DNA of 64,000 nucleotides, taken from PFL35 sp041550515. GTDB lineage: Archaea; Thermoplasmatota; E2; DHVEG-1. The notes under the pieces were generated by a model, which had not been told where the DNA came from, did no database searches, and saw nothing but the letters and a program-made list of their open reading frames with translations. The DNA lies in the NCBI GenBank assembly GCA_041550515.1, contig JBFEOQ010000002.1, forward strand, positions 15,147-79,146. The letters run 5' to 3'. Made by a program: the position numbers and the translations under genes. Below are positions 44,199-52,983 of the stretch, one piece after another (the first letter of the stretch is position 1; every line of letters begins with the position of its first letter).

Positions 44199-44612
44199 TT
44201 AAATCTTTGCTCCTAAAAATCTCGAAAGCTCTTCAACTGTTATATAATCAATGGGTTGTTTAATCGCTTCATTGATCCTTTCAAATTTTTGTCCTTCAAA
44301 TTCTGCTGGGATGCCCATATAACATTTAAGACGTTTGAAAGATTTACGACCATGAGGTGTTTGATAAGGTATCATACCTCGAATTGTTCTTTTAACAATT
44401 TTATCAGGAGTTCTTGGGAAAAAAGGACCTTTTCTATAGGTTCCAAGCTCTCTTTTTTGTTTGTATATATTTTTTATTGAAGCTTTCTTGCCAGATATAA
44501 TTGCTTTTTCGCTATTAATTACTGCAATTTCTTCTCCATTTAGAAGTCTTTTTGCAGTTTTTGTGCATAATCTTCCAAGTGTTGCACCTGTTGCATCAAT
44601 TATAGCTATCAT
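44199..44612 (-). CDS. rpl13: Ribosomal protein uL13
   Basis: A 137-residue large-subunit protein. IIDATGATLGRLCTKTAKRL, AVINSEKAIISG and RGMIPYQTPHGR are archaeal L13 motifs. It lies between eL18 and uS9 with spacings of 6 and 1 bases, the classical archaeal gene order. Confidence 0.96.
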   Translation of the reverse strand: MIAIIDATGATLGRLCTKTAKRLLNGEEIAVINSEKAIISGKKASIKNIYKQKRELGTYRKGPFFPRTPDKIVKRTIRGMIPYQTPHGRKSFKRLKCYMGIPAEFEGQKFERINEAIKQPIDYITVEELSRFLGAKI

Positions 44613-44618
44613 ATATCT

Positions 44619-44984
44619 TCATCCTAATATTCTTATGTTTTTACCATCTGGGTTTGATTTCATAAGTTCCTCTATCGTCATTGTTTTACCACCTGCTTTT
44701 TTAATTTTTTCTGTTGCTTTTTCAGAAAATGACCAGGCTGCAATTGAAACTTTTTTAGTTAGCTCTCCAGTAGATAAAACTTTTCCAGGAACTAATGCAG
44801 TTTCTTTATCACTTATATATTTACTTATTCTATCAAGATTTACTTCTGCCCAATTTTTTGAGGATTTTTCTAATCTTGAGGCGATATCTTTCCAAATTGA
44901 TGAATCTTTTTCATTAGCTTGTTTTTTTAATTCATGAATTAGTAAGTTTAATGAAGGATTTGTTTTTAATCTTTTTTTTGACAT
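44619..44984 (-). CDS. rpl18e: Ribosomal protein eL18
   Basis: A 121-residue protein, KTNPSLNLLIHELKK and VPGKVLSTGELTKKVSIAAWSFS, typical of archaeal L18e. It is the promoter-proximal gene of the eL18-uL13-uS9-RpoN operon. An AT-rich region of about 100 bases upstream, shared with the divergent SLOG gene, should hold its promoter. Confidence 0.94.
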   Translation of the reverse strand: MSKKRLKTNPSLNLLIHELKKQANEKDSSIWKDIASRLEKSSKNWAEVNLDRISKYISDKETALVPGKVLSTGELTKKVSIAAWSFSEKATEKIKKAGGKTMTIEELMKSNPDGKNIRILG

Positions 44985-45083
44985 AAGTTTTTCTCCAAGT
45001 AAGTGAAAACAAGTGAAAGGGGCTGGTATTTATAAGATTTGTGGGAGAAACAATTAAAAACAAATTGTAAATAAAAACTTTAC

Positions 45084-45587
45084 ATGAAAAAATTAATATC
45101 TATTTGTGGAAGCGATGGTTGTGATGAAAATCTGTCTAATTATGCATTAGAAATAGCAGAGAAAGTTGGTAAACTTGTTGCACAGAGAGGTGGTGTTATT
45201 GTTTGTGGAGGTCGTAAAGGTATTATGAAAGCTGCCTGTTTCGGAGCAAAAAAAGAAAGGGGTATTACTGTTGGTATAATGCCATATGAAATAAATGAAG
45301 CAAATGAATTTATTGACATTGCAATTCCCACGGGACTTGGTAACATTAGGAATTATTTGGTATCAAGAACAGGTGATGTAACTATAGCAATTGGTGGACG
45401 TTGGGGTACACTTAATGAAATTTGTTTTAGAATGATATTAGAAAGACCTCTTATACTAATAAAAGGTACTGGCGGATGTGTTGATGAAATTATAAATGGA
45501 AATATTATGCAAGGAGTTGAATATAATTTTATAATTGCAGATTCCGCTGAGGACGCTGTTAATAAAGCCTTTGAAATTATATCATAA
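45084..45587 (+). CDS. SLOG/LOG-like protein (TIGR00725 family)
   Basis: A 167-residue Rossmann-like protein. ISICGSDGCDENLSNYALEIAEKVG, GGVIVCGGRKGIMKAACFGAK and AIGGRWGTLNEICF are the nucleotide-binding motifs of the TIGR00725 group, related to LOG and DprA-type SLOG proteins. Such proteins bind nucleotides or nucleotide-derived ligands. The exact activity is unknown. It is divergent from the ribosomal operon. Confidence 0.8.
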   Translation: MKKLISICGSDGCDENLSNYALEIAEKVGKLVAQRGGVIVCGGRKGIMKAACFGAKKERGITVGIMPYEINEANEFIDIAIPTGLGNIRNYLVSRTGDVTIAIGGRWGTLNEICFRMILERPLILIKGTGGCVDEIINGNIMQGVEYNFIIADSAEDAVNKAFEIIS

Positions 45588-45632
45588 AATTAATAATGGA
45601 TTTTTATATTTCACGAATTGGGTTTTAAAAAC

Positions 45633-45923
45633 ATGAGGGAATATAGGATTAAAAAAGGACATCATCCAAATATTGAGGATCTAATAAACAAATTCTTTGG
45701 AGCTAAAGGTGACATCTGTTCGGGAGTTAGATTTGAGGTAGATGGAATAGGTAAAATTGATATGAAACAAGAAAAAAATTTTTTAATTGTTGATATTGAA
45801 CCACCAAAAACAGTCAGTGGAGATTATAACATTATTAAAAAATGGAATGAATTTCTTTTTAAAGCAACAGGTATGACCACAAAAGAAAGAAAAAAAGAAT
45901 TTGGTAAAATTGAAAAAAAATAA
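45633..45923 (+). CDS. Small archaeal protein (DUF5611-like)
   Basis: Starting at ATG 45633 (96 residues, MREYRIKKGHHPNIEDLI); the in-frame TTG at 45618 is less likely. It reads as a compact alpha-beta protein with IKKWNEFLFKATGMTTKERKK at the C-terminus, which resembles a small family seen in euryarchaea, probably DUF5611. No catalytic residues are evident. It is 45 bases downstream of the SLOG gene and could share its mRNA. Confidence 0.65.
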   Translation: MREYRIKKGHHPNIEDLINKFFGAKGDICSGVRFEVDGIGKIDMKQEKNFLIVDIEPPKTVSGDYNIIKKWNEFLFKATGMTTKERKKEFGKIEKK

Positions 45924-45927
45924 ATAT

Positions 45928-46587
45928 TTATTTTTTTACTTTTCCCCAATCTTTAATAAAATTTTTTATTCCCTTATCTGTTAATGAGTGTTCAACCATT
46001 TTTCTTATAACATTTGGAGGTATTGTTGCAATATCAGCACCTAGTCTTGCTGCGTTAATAACATGTATTGGATGACGAATACTTGCGACAATTAATTCTG
46101 TTTTTATATTATAGTTATAAAATATTTCTGTTATTTCTTCAATTATTTGCATTCCTTCTTGTCCAATATCATCGAGTCTACCAATAAAAGGACTTATATA
46201 TGTAGCTCCTGCCTTTGCAGCTAATAGTGCTTGATTTGCAGAAAATATAAGAGTTACATTTGTTTTTATTTTTTCTTTTGAAAGTTTTTTTACTGCTTTT
46301 AATCCTTCTGTAGTCATTGGAATTTTTATTGCAACGTTTTTTTGGTATTTTTCTGGAACTTTTTTTACTAGTTTTTTTGCTTCTTTTAACATGTCTTCGG
46401 CGTTTTCACTTACTACTTCAAGGCTTATTGGTCCATCTACCAACTTAAATATTTCGTTAATTATTTCTATAAAGGATTTGCCTGTTTTTGCTATAAGTGT
46501 AGGGTTAGTTGTTACTCCATCTAATATCCCCCAACTTGCTATTTCTTTTATTTCATCTAAATCTGCTGTATCGATAAATATCTTCAT
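45928..46587 (-). CDS. Fructose-6-phosphate aldolase / transaldolase (FSA type)
   Basis: Starting at ATG 46587 (219 residues, MKIFIDTADLDEIKEIASWG); the frame extends upstream but the extra 63 residues are not family-like. DGVTTNPTLIAKTG, NVAIKIPMT (catalytic Lys) and KTNVTLIFSANQALLAAKAGA identify the small transaldolase/FSA family. Specificity between transaldolase and fructose-6-phosphate aldolase cannot be fixed here. Confidence 0.88.
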   Translation of the reverse strand: MKIFIDTADLDEIKEIASWGILDGVTTNPTLIAKTGKSFIEIINEIFKLVDGPISLEVVSENAEDMLKEAKKLVKKVPEKYQKNVAIKIPMTTEGLKAVKKLSKEKIKTNVTLIFSANQALLAAKAGATYISPFIGRLDDIGQEGMQIIEEITEIFYNYNIKTELIVASIRHPIHVINAARLGADIATIPPNVIRKMVEHSLTDKGIKNFIKDWGKVKK

Positions 46588-46713
46588 TATATATATCTCG
46601 CTCCAAATCAAGGTGTATCTTGTTTTTGTAAATAACTTTTTGGTTTTTTTATATAGAATTCTTTTTCTTTTATTTTTAAAGGGTTCATATTTAGAAATAT
46701 TTGAAAATATCAA

Positions 46714-46739
46714 AATGTATATATATTCAAGTATACATT
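46714..46739. promoter_or_regulatory. Inverted repeat in the abrB-like promoter
   Basis: AATGTATA (46714-46721) and TATACATT (46732-46739) are exact reverse complements separated by ten bases. They overlap the likely TATA region 25-50 bases before the AbrB-like start at 46764 and lie between two divergent genes. AbrB-type proteins often bind their own promoters, so this is a candidate operator. Confidence 0.5.
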
Positions 46740-46763
46740 CCTTTTCACTGTGGTGGATGGGAT

Positions 46764-46919
46764 ATGCCTCTAACAAGAAAAGCCCGAATTGTAGGTAGTA
46801 GTTTAGTGGTTACAATACCTAGTCAACTAGCAAAAGCTCATGATATTACCGATGGGGATGAAATTGAGATAATACCTACTGCAATTGGAGAATTTACAAT
46901 TAGAAAACTAAAAAAATAA
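46764..46919 (+). CDS. AbrB/MazE-type swapped-hairpin DNA-binding protein
   Basis: Starting at ATG 46764 (51 residues) after GGTGGATGGG. MPLTRKARIVGSSLVVTIPS and AHDITDGDEIEIIP match the SpoVT-AbrB domain, a DNA-binding dimer with swapped beta strands. No toxin gene is adjacent, which argues for a plain regulator over a MazE-type antitoxin. It is divergent from the aldolase gene. Confidence 0.85.
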   Translation: MPLTRKARIVGSSLVVTIPSQLAKAHDITDGDEIEIIPTAIGEFTIRKLKK

Positions 46920-46982
46920 ATTTTATCTTGATTAAATTACTTATTAAACTTTTAATCTATAATTGTACAAAAGATTAATGTC

Positions 46983-47654
46983 TTATAATCCAGATGCTAG
47001 GTCAAAAAGAACTTTTTCTTTGTTAGTAGCTTTTACAACACCACTTGCAAGAAGAACACCATCTGCTCCTAGAGTTATTGCTTTTGAAACATCACGACCA
47101 TTTTTTACTCCTGCTCCACAAACTACTTTTACATTATTATTTATCTTTTTAACGGCTTCAACACTTTTACTAACAATCTCAGGATCAGCTAATGTAACAG
47201 ATATGTCTCCACCAATTAATTCTGGTGGTTCTATAGCGATAAAATTGGGTGAAAATGCTGCGATAGCTCTTGATGTTGCAACGTTGTTAGAACATACTAT
47301 ATGATCAAGTTTAAGTTCTTTTGCACGAGAAATACAAGTATCTACATCTGCAATAGTAAGTCGGTGCTCACTGTGGTTTATTAATGTACCAGCTGCTCCT
47401 GCTGCTTTTACTGCTTCTGGAAGAGTCCAACCAGTATGACTGCCTGGTTTTATTGGATCTATATGTTCTGCAAAAACTGGAATTTGAATTTTTTCAACAC
47501 AAAGAGATATATCTGTTGTTTGTACAGCTATTGCCATACTTGCACCAGTTTCTTTTGATACCTTCTCCATTATTTTAGCAATTTCAAGTACTTTGGTTGC
47601 TGTTGCTTCAGAATATGTTTTAACATTAAGCACAATTGTAGGTATTTTTAACAT
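46983..47654 (-). CDS. tpi: Triosephosphate isomerase, archaeal type
   Basis: A 223-residue TIM of the short archaeal form. LNVKTYSEATA is the phosphate-side loop, GTLINHSEHRLT holds the catalytic His, the catalytic Glu is in FIAIEPPELIGG, and CGAGVKNGRDVSKAITLGADG is the phosphate-binding end. It complements gap and pgk at 20.6-22.9 kb. Confidence 0.95.
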   Translation of the reverse strand: MLKIPTIVLNVKTYSEATATKVLEIAKIMEKVSKETGASMAIAVQTTDISLCVEKIQIPVFAEHIDPIKPGSHTGWTLPEAVKAAGAAGTLINHSEHRLTIADVDTCISRAKELKLDHIVCSNNVATSRAIAAFSPNFIAIEPPELIGGDISVTLADPEIVSKSVEAVKKINNNVKVVCGAGVKNGRDVSKAITLGADGVLLASGVVKATNKEKVLFDLASGL

Positions 47655-47728
47655 AATATTTTACCACACTATAAGCAGGGTAATCAATTATCTTTAATAT
47701 ATACTTCTGTATTCCCCATAGGAAAAAA

Positions 47729-48409
47729 ATGTTAGTTCAACTTCAATCAATATTGTTACTTGGAATTATTCCTGCCCTTATTTTTTTATTCCTAAGTTTA
47801 AAGGGATATGATGCTTTATATAAACAAAAAACTATTTTTTTAATATTAATTGTTGGAATTATAATCGGAGTTGTTGTTGCGGTAGTTAGAGCTTTTACTC
47901 AACCATTACCGTTTTCCTATTTGTTTATTATATTGTTTGCTTTTTTTGAGCAATTAATTAAAACAATAATTCTGAATATTGGTCGTTTTCAAAGAAAAAA
48001 AGAAACAACAATTTATGGATTAACTCTTGGTTTAGGATTTGGTGCTTCATTTACTCCTTTTTTAATACTTGCAGGTAGCATTGCAGAAGAACCTACTCTT
48101 TCGTTATATGGTTTGATATTAGTTGGAACAATTGGTTTTACATTATTTCATGCATCTACTGCAGCATATATTGGTTATGGAATATACATTGGGCGATTAA
48201 CTAAATATCTTATTACTGCAATAATTTTACAATTACCTTTTAATCTATTTTTCGATCTTTCAAGATATACAAAAGATCCACTATTTGTGTACTCTCAATT
48301 TGCTTTATTAATATACGGTTTGATTTGCTATGTATATATAATAAAATATGTAATGCCAAATATATTAAAAAATAAAAAACAAAGAAAAAGAAGTAAAAGA
48401 ACGATTTAA
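47729..48409 (+). CDS. PrsW-like membrane protein with degenerate motif
   Basis: A 226-residue protein with about seven to eight membrane segments. FFEQLIK (E74-K78) resembles the PrsW EExxK motif with the second Glu replaced by Gln, and LFHASTAAYIGYG (H141) resembles the HxxxxxxxG motif. The family includes intramembrane proteases. With one ligand position changed, activity is doubtful. Its TAA is followed directly by the ATG of the next gene, so the pair is coupled. Confidence 0.65.
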   Translation: MLVQLQSILLLGIIPALIFLFLSLKGYDALYKQKTIFLILIVGIIIGVVVAVVRAFTQPLPFSYLFIILFAFFEQLIKTIILNIGRFQRKKETTIYGLTLGLGFGASFTPFLILAGSIAEEPTLSLYGLILVGTIGFTLFHASTAAYIGYGIYIGRLTKYLITAIILQLPFNLFFDLSRYTKDPLFVYSQFALLIYGLICYVYIIKYVMPNILKNKKQRKRSKRTI

Positions 48410-48856
48410 ATGGACTCAATTCAAAAAGATTTAATGAATTTAAAAAATGATCCTAAAGATAACATTGAAAAATATTCTGTATTTCCAATAATTGCAGGAA
48501 TTTTATTAGTATTTACAGGTCTTATATCAATTATAGGATGGATTTTATTTATGAATACAGATGTATCATTACTAGGAGATTTATTAAAACAAATTCAAGA
48601 AACAGTTCCATCGTATACTATTGAAGATTTAAAAAACTTCATCTCAGTTTGTTCATCAATAGGAATTGTTGTTTCTATTTTCCCGATTCTAGGTGGTATA
48701 TTATCAGCTAAAAAGAAACTATGGGGAATATCTTTAACAAGTTCAATATTTGGATTTGTTGTTATCATTCCATTTTTTTTCTTATTATTTATTCCACTTA
48801 TTTCAATGATTCTATTGATAGTCTCAAGAAGATATTTTAATAATATTCAAAACTAA
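48410..48856 (+). CDS. Small multi-span membrane protein, unknown
   Basis: A 148-residue protein with three hydrophobic regions (~24-46, ~80-100 and ~108-140). Its ATG abuts the stop of the PrsW-like gene, so they are probably translated together. No family motif is recognised. The soluble N-terminus is charged (DLMNLKNDPKDNIEKY). Confidence 0.6.
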   Translation: MDSIQKDLMNLKNDPKDNIEKYSVFPIIAGILLVFTGLISIIGWILFMNTDVSLLGDLLKQIQETVPSYTIEDLKNFISVCSSIGIVVSIFPILGGILSAKKKLWGISLTSSIFGFVVIIPFFFLLFIPLISMILLIVSRRYFNNIQN

Positions 48857-48916
48857 CTATCTCTATAGAAAAAAAATAAAAATTTGGAGAATTAAATACT
48901 TCTCCAATCCCTATAT

Positions 48917-49615
48917 TTATTTTGTTGGTGGTCTAAAATCTTTACCACAATATGGGCATACTTGTGAATCCATTGGAATTGGTCTTCCACAATTTGGACA
49001 ATTTCTACCAGTTTGTTGAGCCGAACTCCTAGGAGCATCTGTTGATAAATTATCAGGTAAGCTAAAGAACGCGATTATCTCCATTATTTTTGCAATAAAA
49101 ATAATAATAATTCCAATACCGATAACCAAAGTGAATGCTCCAACAAGATAAACAAGTCCAGTTGTTTTGAATAATCCTACTTTTGTGTGATCGGTGATGC
49201 AATCATAGCTTTTTTTGAGGTATAAAGCACCGATTATCACAAAAATCCATCCAATAAGAAAAGCAACAGCACAACCTACTAAAAATGGTGATATATAATC
49301 AAAAACTGCTGAAGGATTTGTCATATCTACAGATTCAAAAGAGGTTAAATATGCTATACCTCCCACCGTTGCGAATGTATAGAATAATACAGCAAATACA
49401 GCAATTATACTAATAAATGTGCAGATGAAATAATATAGATAGTTATTAAAAATCGAATTATCCTTAGTCTCTTCAGCAATATTTTTTACTCCTAAAAATA
49501 GTAGAACTAATCCAACTAATACAATTAAAAAACCTACTGTGGGAATAATCCATCCTACTAGCATTAATAAGGCACCTATCCCGCCTAAAATCTTTGCGTT
49601 TTTTAAATCTCCCAT
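48917..49615 (-). CDS. DUF996-family membrane protein with zinc ribbon
   Basis: A 232-residue protein. NAKILGGIGALLMLVGWIIP at the N-terminus is a clear DUF996 signature, and about five membrane segments follow. The C-terminus adds a double-CxxC zinc ribbon (CPNCGRPIPMDSQVCPYCG) that would face the cytoplasm. No function has been established for this archaeal family. Confidence 0.78.
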   Translation of the reverse strand: MGDLKNAKILGGIGALLMLVGWIIPTVGFLIVLVGLVLLFLGVKNIAEETKDNSIFNNYLYYFICTFISIIAVFAVLFYTFATVGGIAYLTSFESVDMTNPSAVFDYISPFLVGCAVAFLIGWIFVIIGALYLKKSYDCITDHTKVGLFKTTGLVYLVGAFTLVIGIGIIIIFIAKIMEIIAFFSLPDNLSTDAPRSSAQQTGRNCPNCGRPIPMDSQVCPYCGKDFRPPTK

Positions 49616-49695
49616 TTTCTTTTTCTCCTATAATTTTTAGTTTTTGTAGATTGTAAACCTATATATACATATCGTTTTTTTAGGCAATGAAGCAA

Positions 49696-50247
49696 TTAAT
49701 TATTTTTTTTATTTATAAAAAGATCTCTTGATTCATCTATAATAATCCCTATTGCAAGACCGCATATAAAACCAATTAAACTTCCAGTTATTAATCTGAT
49801 TAAATTATTACTATCCCAGAACCCAAATAATTGGCCAAAACCATCAATTCCAATTGGAAATAAACCTAATAATATTAAATAAATAAATTTTTCATCTAGA
49901 TTTATTTTGTATATAATAATAAAAACTAAACCTATTGTAATTCCAAGCCATATTGCAGTACAACGAGCACAAAAAGGCATTTCATTTCCATTTATTGAAA
50001 AACTTCTATCCAATTTTTGGTGACATAAAATATCCCCTGCTGTGTAGATAGAGTTCCATGGTACGATCATATTATTAGTTTTTTTTTGGTTGTCAATAAA
50101 ACCTATTGTTCCATCTAGTTTCGAAATTCTCTCTGAAGGTAATACTAAAGGAGTTAAAAACTGTAATAAAATCCATATCAAAAAAAATGTAAAAATAATT
50201 ATAGAAATCTTAGAAAATTTTTCCCTTCTTTTCATCCTTAAATTCAT
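49696..50247 (-). CDS. DUF2085-family membrane protein
   Basis: A 183-residue protein with about four membrane segments. CHQKLDRSFSINGNEMPFCARCTAIW is the characteristic Cys-containing core of DUF2085, which could bind a metal between helices. Its start overlaps the upstream zinc-ribbon gene by 38 bases. An alternative Met five residues in (50235) would reduce that overlap. Confidence 0.75.
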   Translation of the reverse strand: MNLRMKRREKFSKISIIIFTFFLIWILLQFLTPLVLPSERISKLDGTIGFIDNQKKTNNMIVPWNSIYTAGDILCHQKLDRSFSINGNEMPFCARCTAIWLGITIGLVFIIIYKINLDEKFIYLILLGLFPIGIDGFGQLFGFWDSNNLIRLITGSLIGFICGLAIGIIIDESRDLFINKKNN

Positions 50248-50773
50248 CTCTTGAGATAAAGATTAGTATAAATGCAATTATACTTAGAATAGAACCAATA
50301 AGGAAAAAACCAAATGAGAAAATTGCTATAAACGATCCAGTGATCGCTAGAATGAAATATTCACGTTTAATACAAGCAAATAATGAAATTAATGCAAAAA
50401 TAGAAATGATAACAATAAAAATTGAATAACCAAAATTTGTATTATCTTTAAAAAATTCCAAAAAAGAAATATTATCAACTGTGGTTTTAACAAAAATATC
50501 AAAAAAAACAGCAGTTGATATTCCAATTAAAAAAACACAAATAAGAAATAAAACAGCAATCATTGGTTTATTAGAACGAGGTTTTATACAAGAAAGTACA
50601 GTTTTACGCGGTTCACCATATTCTTCCCAATCTAAATCCTTGGAATTACATTTCGCTTCGACACTAAATTTATTTTTACATTTTGGGCATAGAACATCAT
50701 GTATCTTTTTATCTACAGTAAGCTCCAAAATAAACTCATTTTTGCATCTTGGGCAAATTGTCTTTCCCTTCAA
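50210..50773 (-). CDS. Zinc-ribbon membrane protein
   Basis: A 187-residue protein starting at a TTG after GGTGG. The N-terminus has a zinc ribbon with CPRCKNEFILEL and CPKCKNKFSVEA, followed by four hydrophobic segments. It overlaps the DUF2085 gene, suggesting joint expression. No family is recognised. Confidence 0.65.
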   Translation of the reverse strand: MKGKTICPRCKNEFILELTVDKKIHDVLCPKCKNKFSVEAKCNSKDLDWEEYGEPRKTVLSCIKPRSNKPMIAVLFLICVFLIGISTAVFFDIFVKTTVDNISFLEFFKDNTNFGYSIFIVIISIFALISLFACIKREYFILAITGSFIAIFSFGFFLIGSILSIIAFILIFISRDEFKDEKKGKIF

Positions 50774-50879
50774 TTGTTATCCACCATAACCTTCATTTTA
50801 ATTTTCAATTGGGTAAATTTCTATAATTTTTAAAAAACTTTCTCTTTAAAAAAGTTTTAGATAGTTAGTTGTACTAATC

Positions 50880-50890
50880 TTTATATAATA
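50880..50890 (+). promoter_or_regulatory. TATA box of eL40 gene
   Basis: TTTATATAATA stands about 40 bases before the eL40 start codon. A TSS around 50908-50912 would leave a short leader containing the AAGGCGGT site. Confidence 0.5.
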
Positions 50891-50926
50891 ATTTCTTATT
50901 CCAAAAAGTTAAAGGCGGTATCAAAT

Positions 50927-51076
50927 ATGGCAAGATTTCCAGAAGCTGAAGCACGTACATTAAATAAAAAAGTATGTATGAAATGTGGTTGTATTAATGC
51001 AATAAAAGCAGATAGATGTCGAAGATGCCGATCAAAAGAATTAAGAGTAAAGGCAAAAGAGGGACGAGGAGTCTAA
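50927..51076 (+). CDS. rpl40e: Ribosomal protein eL40
   Basis: A 49-residue zinc-finger ribosomal protein. It begins MARFPEAEARTLNKKVCMKC and continues with CRRCRSKELRVKAKE; the four cysteines (CMKC and CRRC) bind zinc. This is the free archaeal form of the protein that eukaryotes fuse to ubiquitin. It lies just upstream of proS. Confidence 0.95.
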   Translation: MARFPEAEARTLNKKVCMKCGCINAIKADRCRRCRSKELRVKAKEGRGV

Positions 51077-51138
51077 TTTTTTTTACCGTTATGTTTAAGA
51101 GCATTTTTTCTTTTTTGGTTTCATAAGGTTGAAAAAAT

Positions 51139-52557
51139 ATGCCTGAGACAAAAGTAAAAAAAACAGATGATTTTAACGAATGGTACAATGAAATAGTGGA
51201 ACTTGCAGACTTATGTGATAAAAGATTTCCTATCAAAGGAATGAATGTATGGCGTCCATATGGCTGGATCCTTATGTGTCAAGTTGATCAAATGATAAGA
51301 GCAGAAATGATTAAAACCTCTCATCAGGAATTATGCTTTCCATTACTAATTCCTGAATCTTCTTTTAAAAAAGAAGAAGAACACATTGAAGGTTTTGGCA
51401 GTGAAGTATATTGGGTTACTCATGCGGGTCTTAACAAACTTGAAGAACGTTGGTTATTAAGGCCTACTAGTGAAACAGCAATGTATCCAATGTTTTCACT
51501 TTGGATAAGGTCACATGCAGATCTTCCTCTTAAGACATATCAAATTGTAAATACTTTTAGATATGAGACAAAACAAACTCGTGCTTTTATTCGTGTTCGT
51601 GAAATTCATTTTTTTGAGGCTCATACATGTCATATTGATTTTAAAGATGCTGAAAAACAAATACAGGAAGATAAGAATATTGCAAAAAAATTATTTGATA
51701 AATTATGTCTACCATTTATATTTTGCAAAAGACCTGAATGGGATAAGTTTGCAGGTGCATATTATACAATAAGTATAGATGTCTTGATGCCTTCTTTAAA
51801 AACTCTTCAACTTGGTTCTATTCACCAATATCGTGATAACTTTGCAAAACCATATGAGATTAGTTATGAAACTGAAAAGGGAGATCATGCTTTTTGTCAT
51901 CAAACAACATATGGTATGAGTGAAAGGATATTAGGTGCGCTTATAGGAATACATGGGGATAATAAAGGTCTTATAATGCCCCCTTTAGTTGCGCCAACTC
52001 AAATTGTAATAATTCCAATAATTTTTAAAGGAAAAGAAAAAATTGTTAAAAATGCATGCAACTCAATTGAAAAACAACTAAAAAATGAAGGTTACCGGGT
52101 TCATGTTGATTATAGAGATTTAACACCTGGAAATAAATATTATGAATGGGAGCTTAAAGGAATACCTATTAGAATAGAAATTGGTCCACGTGAAATAAAA
52201 AATAAACAGATAGTCCTTGTTAGAAGAGATAACTCTGAAAAGAAATCAATACCTATTAAATCTTCTGTTAAAATGATTAAATCAGAATTATCAGATATCT
52301 CTAATACCATTTATGAAAAGGCTAAAAAAATACTTAATGAAAATATACATAAAGTTGAGAATATTGAAAAAGTAAAAAATTTAAAAGGTATCATTGAAAT
52401 TCCATGGTGCGGTAATAAAGATTGTGCTTTAGAAATCGAAAATATTTTAGAGGGTAACACGTTAGGTGAACCTATTGAAGATAATAAATGCAACAAGTTG
52501 TGCCCTATTTGTAAAAAACAAGCAGTAACTTGGATGAGATATGCAAAATCATATTAA
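51139..52557 (+). CDS. proS: Prolyl-tRNA synthetase, archaeal/eukaryotic type
   Basis: A 472-residue class II synthetase. DFNEWYNEIVELADLCD, GMNVWRPYGW, LRPTSETAMYPMFSLW and TKQTRAFIRVREIHFFEAHT are the catalytic blocks, followed by the anticodon domain. A Cys-rich C-terminal zinc domain includes WCGNKDC and CNKLCPICKK. It lacks the bacterial INS editing domain. Confidence 0.96.
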   Translation: MPETKVKKTDDFNEWYNEIVELADLCDKRFPIKGMNVWRPYGWILMCQVDQMIRAEMIKTSHQELCFPLLIPESSFKKEEEHIEGFGSEVYWVTHAGLNKLEERWLLRPTSETAMYPMFSLWIRSHADLPLKTYQIVNTFRYETKQTRAFIRVREIHFFEAHTCHIDFKDAEKQIQEDKNIAKKLFDKLCLPFIFCKRPEWDKFAGAYYTISIDVLMPSLKTLQLGSIHQYRDNFAKPYEISYETEKGDHAFCHQTTYGMSERILGALIGIHGDNKGLIMPPLVAPTQIVIIPIIFKGKEKIVKNACNSIEKQLKNEGYRVHVDYRDLTPGNKYYEWELKGIPIRIEIGPREIKNKQIVLVRRDNSEKKSIPIKSSVKMIKSELSDISNTIYEKAKKILNENIHKVENIEKVKNLKGIIEIPWCGNKDCALEIENILEGNTLGEPIEDNKCNKLCPICKKQAVTWMRYAKSY

Positions 52558-52586
52558 ATAAATTAATATTTGAGGTGAAAAAAGAT

Positions 52587-52970
52587 ATGAGTGGAAAAAT
52601 AATAGGATTTTTACGAGAATATGTTTTAATTTTAAGCATAATATTTACTATACTTGGCTTTATTGTTTTATTAATAGGTATTACAGGTATTTGGTTTCAG
52701 GATATATTAAAAAATTTTTTAAATTTTACAGATGATGCCATGGATTGGAGCTTTTATATTTTAATAATTGGATTTATAATGTTTGGAATTGGTATTTACT
52801 ATCTCTATAGTTATTTTAATAACCGTAAGTTTGTGATGGAAGAACTTAAAACAAATAAAAGGTCTGAATTCTTAAAAAAACATGTCGAAGTTAAACAAAA
52901 AGTAAAACATTTACCATCTAAATATCATAAAATGTTAAAAGAGAAAGAAAAGGATTTACAGATTAAATAA
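52587..52970 (+). CDS. Small membrane protein, unknown function
   Basis: Starting at ATG 52587 after GAGGTGA (127 residues); the upstream part of the frame overlaps proS. Two membrane segments (~15-40 and ~58-82) are followed by a Lys-rich cytoplasmic tail. No family is recognised. Confidence 0.6.
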   Translation: MSGKIIGFLREYVLILSIIFTILGFIVLLIGITGIWFQDILKNFLNFTDDAMDWSFYILIIGFIMFGIGIYYLYSYFNNRKFVMEELKTNKRSEFLKKHVEVKQKVKHLPSKYHKMLKEKEKDLQIK

Positions 52971-52983
52971 ATATTACAATATT

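Noticed and set aside
46588..46776. 63-residue N-terminal extension of the aldolase frame
   Set aside because: The sequence is AT-driven, not aldolase-like, and overlaps the abrB promoter region; the true start is ATG 46587.
50834..50858. AAAACTTT/AAAGTTTT inverted repeat upstream of eL40
   Set aside because: The arms are only A/T-rich with a 9-base loop; expected often in this composition and not tied to a regulator.
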